Positions 7,025 to 15,630 are shown, counted from the first letter of the stretch. The stretch is 15,808 bases of DNA from Clostridium sp. CAG:1219 (GCA_000433335.1 HF996763.1:25769-41576), one strand, 5' to 3'. Notes: generated from the letters alone by a model not told the origin. A program made the numbers and translations.

Positions 7025-8692
7025 ATGGAACATAAAAAGAAAATATGGTTGAAAGGAATACTAGCAGTAGCACTGTTTATAATGGTGTTTATTACGTACC
7101 TTAGTCCTGTGTTTGCAGCTACAAATAATGAATATAATTCCGATACAGGCATAACACAAAATATGGTGCAAAAATCTATAAATAATGATAATCCGCTAGT
7201 AGATCCTATAGCTAATTTTGTATATTTTATAGGTGCAACAGTAGAGTGGCTACTCGGATCAATGACTGGTATGGTTACGGGAATGAATACTATGCCTTGG
7301 GCTGATATGATATTGTATAATGCTGTGCCTATGCTTGATGTGAATTTTTTAAATCCTGATCCTAATTCTATGATATCACAGATGGATGAAATTATAAAAA
7401 AAACTTATTATACTATATTTTCTTTAGCATTGGCTTTTTTTGGAATTGCCGTAGTTGTTATGGCAATAAAACTTGCAATATCATCTATTGCAGAAGAAAA
7501 AGCAAAATATAAATCTGCTATTACGAATTGGCTTATGGCTGTTGTATTGATGTTTACTATACACTATTTTATGTCTTTTATCTTTTATTTGAATGAATCT
7601 GTTGTAAAGATGGCATCCAAAATTGCAAGTGATTCAATAGAAAGTAGTGGGCAACTGGAAATTGCAGGGAGCACAGCATATAATAACCTATTAAACTATG
7701 CAAGCCAAAAGGGTAAAGATGATTATGAATTTGTAAAAAATAACAAAAATCTATTTACAGAATTCCTAAATGATACTTCTGGAAATATACAACAATACAT
7801 AACCCAAGATAGAGATATAGGCGAGAGCTTGACTGATTTTTGGTTTGGTGTTGGAGGAACTGGAGATGTAGTAATCGCGTTTGGAAAACTTTGTGAGAAG
7901 GTAAATAATGATGAGGATTTAAAAAAACAAATATATGGTGATGAAAATTTTAATATTAAGGATAAAAAAACTAGGGAAGAGTATAAAAATGCTATAGCAA
8001 ATTATATAAGTGATCTTTTTATATATTATAAGCTTTTTACAAATATTAATTCTGACTCTCAGAGTGTAATTATGAATGAATATAATAAGGCAATTAGTAA
8101 GCATATTAATGATAAATACATCGAAATAGCTACTAAAGTTGGACTAAAAACTTGGTATGAAATTTATCAAGATGGAATTATATTATTTGAAGATACAGAG
8201 GGACAAATGGTTCAAAAATCTTTACTTGAAAGGGTTATATTTTCAAAATGGATCCCTATATTGATGCAGATACCAAGAACATCAGCACAAACTTTAAATT
8301 GGCTCGATTTTATACCAGGAGTTGCACAAATTGCTAATATCACTGATTCTATCAAAGAGTTTGGCTCTGCAATATCAGCGCGAACTGATATTACAATGGT
8401 AGGACAATTTTTGTATTATGTAGATTTTGCTAATAATAAAGAAAGCAAAGATGTAAAGCCTGCTCCAGTTTCGCAACTTGCAAATTATTTCAAATATTCA
8501 GCTTTTGAAGTAAGTGGAGATGGAATAATGGCTAAAACAGTTAATCCAGTGTTTTGCTTTTTATATACAATATTTGTATTTCAATCTCTTTTATACTTTT
8601 TCGCATACATAAAAAGATTTTTTTATATTATTATTTTGGCACTTATGGCGCCGATAGTTATAGTATATAATTTCGTATCAAAATTACTTTAG
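7025..8692 (+). CDS. VirB6/TrbL-like channel protein, N-terminal part
   Basis: 555 residues. A signal peptide or first helix (about 8-31, ending VFAA) is followed by membrane segments near 60-85, 127-153, 165-190, 510-528 and 532-550, with a long, mostly polar region (about 195-500) probably exposed. The KYKSAITNWLMAVVLMFTIHYFMSF and YIKRFFYIIILALMAPIV stretches match the polytopic VirB6/TrbL-like proteins of clostridial conjugation systems. In that family the YxKRxFY...APxV helix is usually followed, in the same protein, by a W-x-x-E segment and two more helices. Here the frame stops at TAG (8690-8692) and those parts are in the next gene, in the same frame. VirB6-type proteins form the inner-membrane part of the channel. 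The start has GAGGTGAT at 7010-7017. Confidence is high that this is the VirB6-like component, less so for topology. Confidence 0.78.
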   Translation: MEHKKKIWLKGILAVALFIMVFITYLSPVFAATNNEYNSDTGITQNMVQKSINNDNPLVDPIANFVYFIGATVEWLLGSMTGMVTGMNTMPWADMILYNAVPMLDVNFLNPDPNSMISQMDEIIKKTYYTIFSLALAFFGIAVVVMAIKLAISSIAEEKAKYKSAITNWLMAVVLMFTIHYFMSFIFYLNESVVKMASKIASDSIESSGQLEIAGSTAYNNLLNYASQKGKDDYEFVKNNKNLFTEFLNDTSGNIQQYITQDRDIGESLTDFWFGVGGTGDVVIAFGKLCEKVNNDEDLKKQIYGDENFNIKDKKTREEYKNAIANYISDLFIYYKLFTNINSDSQSVIMNEYNKAISKHINDKYIEIATKVGLKTWYEIYQDGIILFEDTEGQMVQKSLLERVIFSKWIPILMQIPRTSAQTLNWLDFIPGVAQIANITDSIKEFGSAISARTDITMVGQFLYYVDFANNKESKDVKPAPVSQLANYFKYSAFEVSGDGIMAKTVNPVFCFLYTIFVFQSLLYFFAYIKRFFYIIILALMAPIVIVYNFVSKLL

Positions 8693-8707
8693 GAGGTGTA
8701 ATTAGTG
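8691..8707 (+). promoter_or_regulatory. Perfect Shine-Dalgarno at the VirB6 gene split, overlapping the stop
   Basis: AGGAGGTG (8691-8698) overlaps the TAG stop (8690-8692) and lies 6 nt before a GTG start (8705-8707). A second stop in the same frame, TAA (8699-8701), lies between them. This is the longest match to the anti-Shine-Dalgarno in the operon and decides the start of the next gene. It argues for re-initiation rather than a sequencing error. Confidence 0.75.
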
Positions 8708-9796
8708 AGAAAAGGAGTTTTTGAAACTTGGATCAGAGAATTTTGTTCGCTTGTTTTCATACAATCAATTCAAGCTTTTATACTTACAATTATAATAACT
8801 TTAATTGTAAATATAGCAAGTGGTACATCAAATTCTTCAACTAGGACTACGTCTTTTGGAATAGTTGCTATCGTTGGACTAGCATCAATGAGTAAGATGG
8901 AAGATTTAGCAAAAAAAATATTTGGAATTGGACCAAATATGGGAGATCCTTCTATGCATAGTGGAGCAAAATCATTTATGACAATGATGGCTGCAGGTGG
9001 TGTTGCTAAAAGAGTATTAGATAATCCCAAAAAAATAGCTGCTGGCGTTAAAGGACATTTTACTGCTAATAAAGAAAAAATGAAAGCTATGGAATCGAGA
9101 AATAAAGCAATGGGAAAACTTACTAAAAGAGTTGCAAGAGATTTTGGTTCACCAATAGCTTCTAGTGGATTAGAACAAATGGCACAAGATTCTGGTGGAC
9201 AAGAAGGTACATCGTCTAATACAAATGGTAACGACATTAATAATAATTCTACTGCAGCTTCTATGGGTGGAAATACTAGATCAGATATTTCGCCAAGTGC
9301 AAAAGGTGAAAATACTACTGCATCTTCAAATGTTGGAAAACCAACAGGGTCTTCAAGTAGATCTATTTCTGATAATAATAAATTACGTGATAAATACGAG
9401 GATCAAGCTGATGAAATAGAGAAAAATTATCAAGACAAAATTGATGAAATTAAGAAAAAACAGAAAGAAAATTGGAAAACTTCTGCAAGTGGAGTAACAG
9501 AAACGCTTGGTGCTTTAATGGGTGGAACGGCTGGTATGATGAAGGGAATGGCCGAAGGTGATATTCAAGGTATGATAAATGGTGCTGGATTTGGAATGGG
9601 AATTGGAGATAAGATAGGTTCAAAAGCTGTCGGAGCACCATTTGCTGTAGCAGATGCGATTAAACAAGTATCTAAAAATAATGCTATTGTATATAAAAAT
9701 CAGAAAAAGAAGAGCGATGCTGAATTTGCAAGGCAGAAAAAAATGATTGATGATGCTTTAAAATCTATTAAAACTGATGTAGGAAATGTTGAATAA
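8705..9796 (+). CDS. VirB6/TrbL-like channel protein, C-terminal part, with glycine-rich tail
   Basis: 363 residues from a GTG start. Residues 1-76 (TWIREFCSLVFIQSIQAFILTII, then FGIVAIVGLASMSKMEDLAKKIFGIG) look like the last two helices of a VirB6/TrbL-like protein, the part missing from the gene upstream; there is no signal peptide of its own. The rest is a long soluble tail: basic helix 100-145, Ser/Asn/Thr-rich low complexity 165-225, a charged coiled-coil-like stretch 226-256, a glycine-rich segment 263-318 (GALMGGTAGMMKGMAEGD, GAGFGMGIGDKIG) that may be a glycine zipper, and a Lys-rich end. Together with the 555-residue upstream protein it would make a usual polytopic channel subunit of about 920 residues. 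Neither half shows decay. The two are expected to assemble in the membrane, which is inference from family structure. Confidence 0.7.
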   Translation: MRKGVFETWIREFCSLVFIQSIQAFILTIIITLIVNIASGTSNSSTRTTSFGIVAIVGLASMSKMEDLAKKIFGIGPNMGDPSMHSGAKSFMTMMAAGGVAKRVLDNPKKIAAGVKGHFTANKEKMKAMESRNKAMGKLTKRVARDFGSPIASSGLEQMAQDSGGQEGTSSNTNGNDINNNSTAASMGGNTRSDISPSAKGENTTASSNVGKPTGSSSRSISDNNKLRDKYEDQADEIEKNYQDKIDEIKKKQKENWKTSASGVTETLGALMGGTAGMMKGMAEGDIQGMINGAGFGMGIGDKIGSKAVGAPFAVADAIKQVSKNNAIVYKNQKKKSDAEFARQKKMIDDALKSIKTDVGNVE

Positions 9797-9815
9797 TTAG
9801 AGGGGAAGGAAAAAT

Positions 9816-10352
9816 ATGTTGGAAAGATTTACAACTAAACAAAAAATAATCTTTTTGGTAACAGCACTTGTTGCACTTATATTTCTTTCTTCTCTTTTTA
9901 GCTTTCTAGCTAGAAAATCTGATGAAAAGGTTATTGACTATTCTAATACTACCAGTGAAAGTATTATCAGTGATTCTTCAATATCTTATGATAAAATTGT
10001 TTTTTATGAGTTACAAGATGTCATTGATGACTTTATAAACGCATATTCTAGTAACGAAAAAAATAGTTATGAAAATTACTATGAAACTTTAACTAGTGAA
10101 TATAGGAAATATTTATCAAAAAATAAATATAAAGAGAAAGTAATTAAATTTTATGATAAATTTGAATGTACAGATACTGTTGATACTGGTATAAAAATGT
10201 GTACAGATGGAATTTTGAAACGAGTATATAAATTTGATACAAATAAATATATTTGTAAATTAGAATCATTTAATAAAAATGAGGCTTATATTGGAATAAA
10301 ACTTATAGAAAATGTTAAAGAGCCTTATGCACAAATTTTTTATATAGAGTAG
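9816..10352 (+). CDS. Bitopic membrane protein, possible VirB8-like component
   Basis: 178 residues: a short basic N-terminus, one membrane helix (about 11-31), a Ser-rich linker (42-58), and a compact outer domain (59-178) that begins with helices (ELQDVIDDFINAYSS, YENYYETLTSEYRKYL) and ends with strands (YKFDTNKYICKLESF, EAYIGIKLIENV, YAQIFYIE). Helix-rich start and strand-rich end after a single helix fits the NTF2-like fold of VirB8/TcpC-type T4SS scaffolds, but I see no diagnostic motif. Three cysteines (118, 129, 147) lie in the outer domain. The ribosome site is GAGGGGAAGGA; the gene is 19 nt after the VirB6 tail gene and 15 nt before another protein of similar layout. The role is inferred from topology and operon position; it could be a lineage-specific assembly factor. 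Confidence 0.6.
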   Translation: MLERFTTKQKIIFLVTALVALIFLSSLFSFLARKSDEKVIDYSNTTSESIISDSSISYDKIVFYELQDVIDDFINAYSSNEKNSYENYYETLTSEYRKYLSKNKYKEKVIKFYDKFECTDTVDTGIKMCTDGILKRVYKFDTNKYICKLESFNKNEAYIGIKLIENVKEPYAQIFYIE

Positions 10353-10367
10353 GAGGAAAATATTTAT

Positions 10368-11201
10368 ATGGAGATTGATAAGAAAAAACTTTCTATTTTT
10401 ATTGGACTAGCCATTTTTTATTTAGTTATTTTTGCAATTATTATATTTGTTATATGGTCTCCAAGTGATAAAAATAAATATCTCTTAAAATATAAACAAT
10501 ATACTGAACAGGAAGCTTTCGAGATTTCTAAAAATAAGTATTGCTCTGAAATTGCACTTGCTCTCAGTTTAAACCAGTATACAAAGATTTATAATAGTTT
10601 AACAGAAGATTTTATTAGTTCAGAGGAAATTACTAAAGCCAATATAAATTCATATCTTGAAAATAATGGATATTATTCAAGTAAGGTCTCTGCTGGTGAA
10701 TACGAAGCATATAATAGCGCAGGAAATACTGTTTTTGTTGTGGATTTCAAAATAGGTAATAATACAAAGAAAATTACTATAATAGAATCAATTCCAGGAA
10801 ATTATAAAATTACTCTCGGAAATAAGCTATATGGTAGTGCAACATTTTCTGATAATACTAAAGAAACTGTGTCTGAAGGAATTAAATTTAATATTACCAA
10901 ACTTTCAAGTGATACAAATGGCGTTAAATATAAGATTGAAATAACTAATCAGAATGATAGTAATGTTGAATTCGATTTTTCAAGTGTTTTAAATATATAC
11001 CTTGAAACTAGTGAAAGCACATTTGTATATTTAAATGATACTATATCAGAAGCAACAGACGGAATCTTATCTAAAAATTCAAAAATCACAAAAACATTAT
11101 ATTTTTTAGCTGGAGCAGAAACTCAAACAAAAGCTAAAAGCATAGTATTTACAAATGTAAAAATTGGAAATGAAAATAAAACAGTAAAAGTAAGTCTATA
11201 A
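10368..11201 (+). CDS. Bitopic membrane protein with outer NTF2-like and beta domains (putative)
   Basis: 277 residues: basic N-terminus, one membrane helix (9-30), then an outer region in two parts. Residues 45-150 start with helices (EQEAFEISKNKY, EIALALSLNQYTKIYNSLTEDFIS) and turn to strands (NTVFVVDFKIG, KKITIIESIPGNYKITLG), again like an NTF2/VirB8-type fold. Residues 155-277 are strand-rich and end with KTVKVSL; the pattern GIKFNITKL...VKYKIEITNQ...TKTLYFL suggests an immunoglobulin-like domain of the kind seen in exported Firmicute proteins. The stop of the upstream gene overlaps the ribosome site (TAGGAGG), so the two are probably translated together. One of the pair likely takes the VirB8 place between VirB6 and the wall peptidase. 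No enzyme motif is seen. Confidence 0.58.
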   Translation: MEIDKKKLSIFIGLAIFYLVIFAIIIFVIWSPSDKNKYLLKYKQYTEQEAFEISKNKYCSEIALALSLNQYTKIYNSLTEDFISSEEITKANINSYLENNGYYSSKVSAGEYEAYNSAGNTVFVVDFKIGNNTKKITIIESIPGNYKITLGNKLYGSATFSDNTKETVSEGIKFNITKLSSDTNGVKYKIEITNQNDSNVEFDFSSVLNIYLETSESTFVYLNDTISEATDGILSKNSKITKTLYFLAGAETQTKAKSIVFTNVKIGNENKTVKVSL

Positions 11202-11218
11202 AAAAGGAGGGATTTTGT

Positions 11219-14200
11219 ATGGCTGATTATACTGATGAAGAGAATGCATCTACTGGAGAAATACAAAGTCCTTCTCCAAATGGACTAGTAAGTAAGGGCG
11301 CAAGTAAAGTAAAGTCTGGAGTAAAAAAAGCAGGACAAGCTATAAAAAAAGAAATAGGCAAAGCGATAAAAGAAATGGTTAAGGCTTTACTTAGAACTCC
11401 GTATGGTTGGGTTATATTGTTAGTAATTATAGCTGCTATTATTCTTATTGCCTCAATAATTATTATTATATTAGCTGTATCATCTAATAGTAATACTACC
11501 GAATCAGCTAATAAATATGTTAGTGCAGGTGGAAACTCCGAAAAATTAATATCAGAATCAAAAGATGAAAACGGAAACGTATTGTATTCTGCTGAAGATA
11601 AACAAAATGCGTATAAAAATTCAAAATCATTACTAACTTTTTCTGTTTCTGAAATTACTGATATGGCAGAAAATATGATGAAAGATGATGACGACACTGC
11701 AAAAATAGAAGATTTTAAGATGCAATTAAAAGATGATAATAGTAAGAGAGGAAAAGTTAACTTAAACGATGATACTAATATAACTTTACCATCACATCAA
11801 AAAACATTTTTACAACACATATTATCAGCTGAAAAATATAATTTCAATTTTATAAATTGGGTAAAATATGATGGTTCAAATGAAGGTACTACTATGTCAA
11901 GCGATGACATGGCTACAAACAAAGACTTAGGACTTATGTATCCTAAGAATGCGGATTTAAAAGTAATGATATCATCACTTTTACCATACTTACAATCTTG
12001 GAAAATACCACTTGCTATGTATTGTGGAGAAATAACAGGTGGTACTAAAGATAATTCAAAATCTGGTAGAAATGTTCAACTTGCTTGGCAAATATTACTA
12101 GAGGCTTATAGTGATATTACTGTAAATCAGTACGAAATGCAAACGTTAACTAGAAATTATACTAGAGATGATGTTAAGACTGTTCAATGTGAGAACGAAA
12201 TGAAACAGGTCACAACGTCAGCTATTAGGCCAGATCCATCTATAGGGGTAATTACTGCTGTACCAGATTATGCTACAAGAAAAGATAGCGATATTCCTGA
12301 TACCGTGGAGTATCAAATGGGAAACTCAGAAGTGTGTTATGATTCTACAGAAACAACTACATATGGAACAGAAAAACAAAATGGTAGTGATACTATAGAA
12401 TCTAAATATGAGTATCGTATAGCGGAAGCTTTAACATATGATTTGATGGTTAAAAATTCATATGTCTATAAAAAATATGATACATCTGAGACACCTGTAT
12501 ATTATAATGAAAGTGTTGCAAGTACTAGCGCAACAGAAATTTATAGTAATGGAACAAAAATTGATATTAATAATTCTTCAACAGCTTCTAGTCTATTTTC
12601 GAGTGGAACAGATAAAAGTTCTACTACTGGCAAAATACCTAATGGAAGAAAATACAAAAATTCAGCTGGAAAAGATTTGAGCCAAGAAGGATATAATGAA
12701 GTTACCACTGTGACAAGAACTGTAAAATATTCAAAACAGACAACTGTAACTAATACTATAATAAAAAAATGGAAAGATACACTTACATCAGGTGAAGCAA
12801 AATCTAATCAATATACCTATAGTGATTTATTAAAGTTCGTAAAAGATAAAAAAGATGCCGGATATGAAACGAAGGGTTACCAGGAAAAAGATGGTAAAGG
12901 TTCTATGACTAAATCTTCAGTTTATAAGGAACTTGAGAATAAAAAAGAGCTAAATAGAATTGACTTTATAAATGCAGTATCGGGAATATATAATAAATAT
13001 ACAACCAAAGCAGCGTATGACGGAATAGGAATAATTAGAGGAAATTTATATTTTTCATATTATAATTTAAAAGAATCTTTTAAAGAGATTGATAAAGAAG
13101 GTAAATATCCATATGTATATGGTGTATCTCTTGGAATTAAGAATATCGCTACTACTAAAAAATATATTAGTTCGCAAGCTGTAGATATACCGGAAGGTGG
13201 ATTTATGTGGCCAGTTAGTAATACTACAGTAGGTTATTTATATGGTTATACAATTGCTTATGGAAATTTTCATGAAGGAATAGATCTTTGGAATGGATCT
13301 GATAATGGTGAAAGTAATGACTCAAGATCTAAAGATACTAAAGTACTTGCAGCTCAAGATGGAACTGTAACTTCTATTAGAAACAATGTATCTGCTGAAG
13401 GAGATGAGTCTTTAGGATATGGAAATTATATTATTATAGATCATGGAAATGGATTTAGTACTTTATATGCCCATTTAATATTTGATGGAGGAATACTAGT
13501 TAATGTTGGAGACGAAGTAAAAATGGGACAACAAATTGCTTGGATGGGATCTACAGGATATTCTACAGGAAAGCACTTACATTTTGAAATAAGAAAAGAT
13601 AACAGTAGGTTAGATCCATTAGATTTTTACAATATTGTTAGAATAAATGATGAGAGTATAACTTATGATGAAGATAAAGCAAATGATACAATACAAGGAA
13701 ATTCAGCAGCTCAATATAAATATGTTTCATCAAAAGGAAATAAAAATAATAAAGAAAATTCAAATAATTCTGATAAGAATAATAATAAAGGAGCAGAAAC
13801 TGAAATTAAGTATACTGAAAATAAAGAAAGTAAAGATTTAAGAAATCCGGATTCAGCAACTGCTAATACATTAAAAAATGGACTTAAGCAAACTTACTGG
13901 GGAAAACAAGGAAAATTTGTTGACTATGGTGATAGTAAGAAGACCCTTTATGCATTGGAATATTATAAACAAAATAATGCAGAGCTTATGGCAAGACATG
14001 CAGCAGAAGAACTTGGAATTTCAGAAAAAGATGAAATTTCTACTGTATATAAATATGCAGCAATAGCACAGATGATTCAAACTTATTATGCTTGTCAAAA
14101 CTTTTTAGGTTACACACCATCTTCAAATGGAAATGATGCGGTGTATAAGATGTTTACTACTACAGGATATATGTATATGATGGCTGCAAATGGATATGAT

Positions 14201-14752
14201 ACATTTAATTCTAAGCCACCTGCATGGTTGCTTCAAATAGCAAAAGATTTTATTGAACATAAAGAAAAGCAAAAAACAAATCCTTCATTAACATTTAAAG
14301 ATTATCCACCAGGATTACCAGCAGATAATGCAAGTGCTTGGAATGGTGTACAAACCCTATCTATATGGGATACAGTTGGAAGATTTAATGGACTTAATTC
14401 AGAAGGATTAAAAGAGCAACTCGTAGCATACTATTATTATAATAGTAGAATTGACGACTATGTAATTGCATTATATGCAAGATCAAGCAGTACAAGAAGG
14501 GCAATTATGCTTATGGATCATAGTAGTGATTGTAATACTAGACCAACTACACATACAGATGTAGATAGACAAAGCGATGCAATGGATATTAAAAATGCTT
14601 CCAAAATATTTTATAGTTCTTCTAGGCCATATATAACTTCAATTAATGGTGTAGATGGTTATGAATATGGTAATGTTTATCTTGTAGGTAAGGAATATGG
14701 AACTTATAATGGAGCATCAGGCTATAAAGACAAAGTATATATACCAAAGTAG
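11219..14752 (+). CDS. Large membrane-anchored M23 peptidoglycan hydrolase of the T4SS
   Basis: 1177 residues. The N-terminus (1-60) is cytoplasmic and basic (repeats of K-S-G/K-K-A-G), followed by one membrane helix (63-87), so the rest lies outside. Residues 90-655 are a large Thr/Lys/Asn-rich region that I cannot assign; it has a Tyr/Trp-containing patch at 240-310 and many repeated-looking Tyr-Ser-Thr strands. The M23 domain (about 660-806) is complete: H685xxxD689 (HEGID), H752 in YAHL, H786xH788 (KHLHFE). An Asn/Lys linker (838-880) leads to an unassigned C-terminal domain (885-1177) rich in Tyr and Trp. T4SS of wall-bearing cells carry a hydrolase (VirB1, PrgK, Orf14 types) that opens peptidoglycan for the channel; the position fits. 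The family's usual NlpC/P60 or transglycosylase partner is not recognised. Ribosome site AAGGAGGG lies 7 nt upstream. Confidence 0.85.
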   Translation: MADYTDEENASTGEIQSPSPNGLVSKGASKVKSGVKKAGQAIKKEIGKAIKEMVKALLRTPYGWVILLVIIAAIILIASIIIIILAVSSNSNTTESANKYVSAGGNSEKLISESKDENGNVLYSAEDKQNAYKNSKSLLTFSVSEITDMAENMMKDDDDTAKIEDFKMQLKDDNSKRGKVNLNDDTNITLPSHQKTFLQHILSAEKYNFNFINWVKYDGSNEGTTMSSDDMATNKDLGLMYPKNADLKVMISSLLPYLQSWKIPLAMYCGEITGGTKDNSKSGRNVQLAWQILLEAYSDITVNQYEMQTLTRNYTRDDVKTVQCENEMKQVTTSAIRPDPSIGVITAVPDYATRKDSDIPDTVEYQMGNSEVCYDSTETTTYGTEKQNGSDTIESKYEYRIAEALTYDLMVKNSYVYKKYDTSETPVYYNESVASTSATEIYSNGTKIDINNSSTASSLFSSGTDKSSTTGKIPNGRKYKNSAGKDLSQEGYNEVTTVTRTVKYSKQTTVTNTIIKKWKDTLTSGEAKSNQYTYSDLLKFVKDKKDAGYETKGYQEKDGKGSMTKSSVYKELENKKELNRIDFINAVSGIYNKYTTKAAYDGIGIIRGNLYFSYYNLKESFKEIDKEGKYPYVYGVSLGIKNIATTKKYISSQAVDIPEGGFMWPVSNTTVGYLYGYTIAYGNFHEGIDLWNGSDNGESNDSRSKDTKVLAAQDGTVTSIRNNVSAEGDESLGYGNYIIIDHGNGFSTLYAHLIFDGGILVNVGDEVKMGQQIAWMGSTGYSTGKHLHFEIRKDNSRLDPLDFYNIVRINDESITYDEDKANDTIQGNSAAQYKYVSSKGNKNNKENSNNSDKNNNKGAETEIKYTENKESKDLRNPDSATANTLKNGLKQTYWGKQGKFVDYGDSKKTLYALEYYKQNNAELMARHAAEELGISEKDEISTVYKYAAIAQMIQTYYACQNFLGYTPSSNGNDAVYKMFTTTGYMYMMAANGYDTFNSKPPAWLLQIAKDFIEHKEKQKTNPSLTFKDYPPGLPADNASAWNGVQTLSIWDTVGRFNGLNSEGLKEQLVAYYYYNSRIDDYVIALYARSSSTRRAIMLMDHSSDCNTRPTTHTDVDRQSDAMDIKNASKIFYSSSRPYITSINGVDGYEYGNVYLVGKEYGTYNGASGYKDKVYIPK

Positions 14753-14762
14753 GGAGATTCAA

Positions 14763-15584
14763 ATGAGAGATGAAATAAAAGATAAAGCAAATAAAAAACA
14801 AAAAAAATCTAGAAGTTCTAAGGTAGTATATACCTTAGAACAACTAGAGGAAATAAAGAAAACTTTAAAAGTCGTTGATATGAAAGTAGAAGAAGTGGAT
14901 TCAACACTTAATCTAGTAGGATACATTGGAAATAATATAAAATCATTTATGCCAAGAGAAGAAGTTTCTAGCATAGTAGGTGAAGATGGACAAGTTGAAG
15001 AAAGGCATGTTACAAATAAAGTTGGAAAAGTAATACCAGTATGTATAAAAGATATTATAAGTAAAGATGATGGTATTGAACTTGTAGTTTCTAAAAAAAT
15101 GGTTGAACTTAAAGTTAGAAAATGGATGTACATGCATTTAAAAGCTGGTGTAAAATTAAAAGGAATTGTAGTTAATTTGCTTGATTATGGGGCTTTTGTA
15201 GATGTAGGTGGAGGAGTAATTGGACTAATAAAACTGCAAGATATAAGCACCTCTCCAATTAAACATCCAAGTGAAATATTAAAGGTTGGCCAAAGAATCA
15301 ATGTTATAGTAAAAAAATATGACAGAGATACTGGAAAAATAGAACTTTCTTATAAGGAACAACTTGGAACATTTGAACAAAATGTAAAGGGACTAAAAGA
15401 AGGCGATATTGTAGAAGGTGTTGTAAAAAATAGAATAAAGACAGGTATTTTTATTGAATTAAAACCAAATCTAGTTGGAATGGCAGAACATGTTAGTGGA
15501 ATAGAATATGGACAAAAAGTGCTTGTTAGCATAAAGAAAATTTCCTTAGAAAAAAAGAAAATAAAACTTATAGTAATAGGTTAA
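14763..15584 (+). CDS. S1-domain RNA-binding protein ending the T4SS operon
   Basis: 273 residues, no signal or membrane segment, so cytoplasmic. A Lys-rich head (1-20) is followed by an S1-like segment (about 33-112: LVGYIGNNIKSFMPREE), a clear S1 domain (126-197: GIVVNLLDYGAFVDVGGGVIGLI, ISTSPIKHPSEILKVGQRI, DRDTGKIELS), and a shorter third S1-like unit (211-273: GDIVEGVVKNRIKTGIFIEL, VGMAEHVSG). S1 domains bind RNA, as in ribosomal protein S1, but this protein is shorter and has its own head. The ATG at 14763 has AGGGAG 6 nt upstream; an earlier in-frame ATG at 14697 lies inside the M23 gene and has no such site. It is 10 nt after the M23 gene, the last gene before a strong terminator. A role in controlling translation of the operon, or in handling nucleic acid for transfer, is a guess. 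Confidence 0.85.
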   Translation: MRDEIKDKANKKQKKSRSSKVVYTLEQLEEIKKTLKVVDMKVEEVDSTLNLVGYIGNNIKSFMPREEVSSIVGEDGQVEERHVTNKVGKVIPVCIKDIISKDDGIELVVSKKMVELKVRKWMYMHLKAGVKLKGIVVNLLDYGAFVDVGGGVIGLIKLQDISTSPIKHPSEILKVGQRINVIVKKYDRDTGKIELSYKEQLGTFEQNVKGLKEGDIVEGVVKNRIKTGIFIELKPNLVGMAEHVSGIEYGQKVLVSIKKISLEKKKIKLIVIG

Positions 15585-15592
15585 CCAAATTT

Positions 15593-15630
15593 AAAAGTAT
15601 AGGTAGTGTGTAGCTTCCTATACTTTTTTT
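15593..15630 (+). terminator. Strong terminator at the end of the T4SS operon
   Basis: AAAAGTATAGG (15593-15603) pairs perfectly over 11 bp with CCTATACTTTT (15617-15627) around a 13-nt loop; the tail is seven T (15624-15630). It starts 8 nt after the S1-protein stop codon. Confidence 0.93.

Noticed and set aside
8690..8701. Stop codon readthrough or recoded TAG joining the two VirB6 halves
   Set aside because: TAG ends several other genes here (1754, 2248, 3451, 10352, 14752), a second stop TAA follows in frame, and a perfect ribosome site with GTG explains the downstream half.
14697..14762. Earlier ATG for the S1-domain protein inside the M23 gene
   Set aside because: It overlaps the end of the M23 gene by 56 bases and lacks a ribosome site; ATG 14763 has AGGGAG at the right distance.
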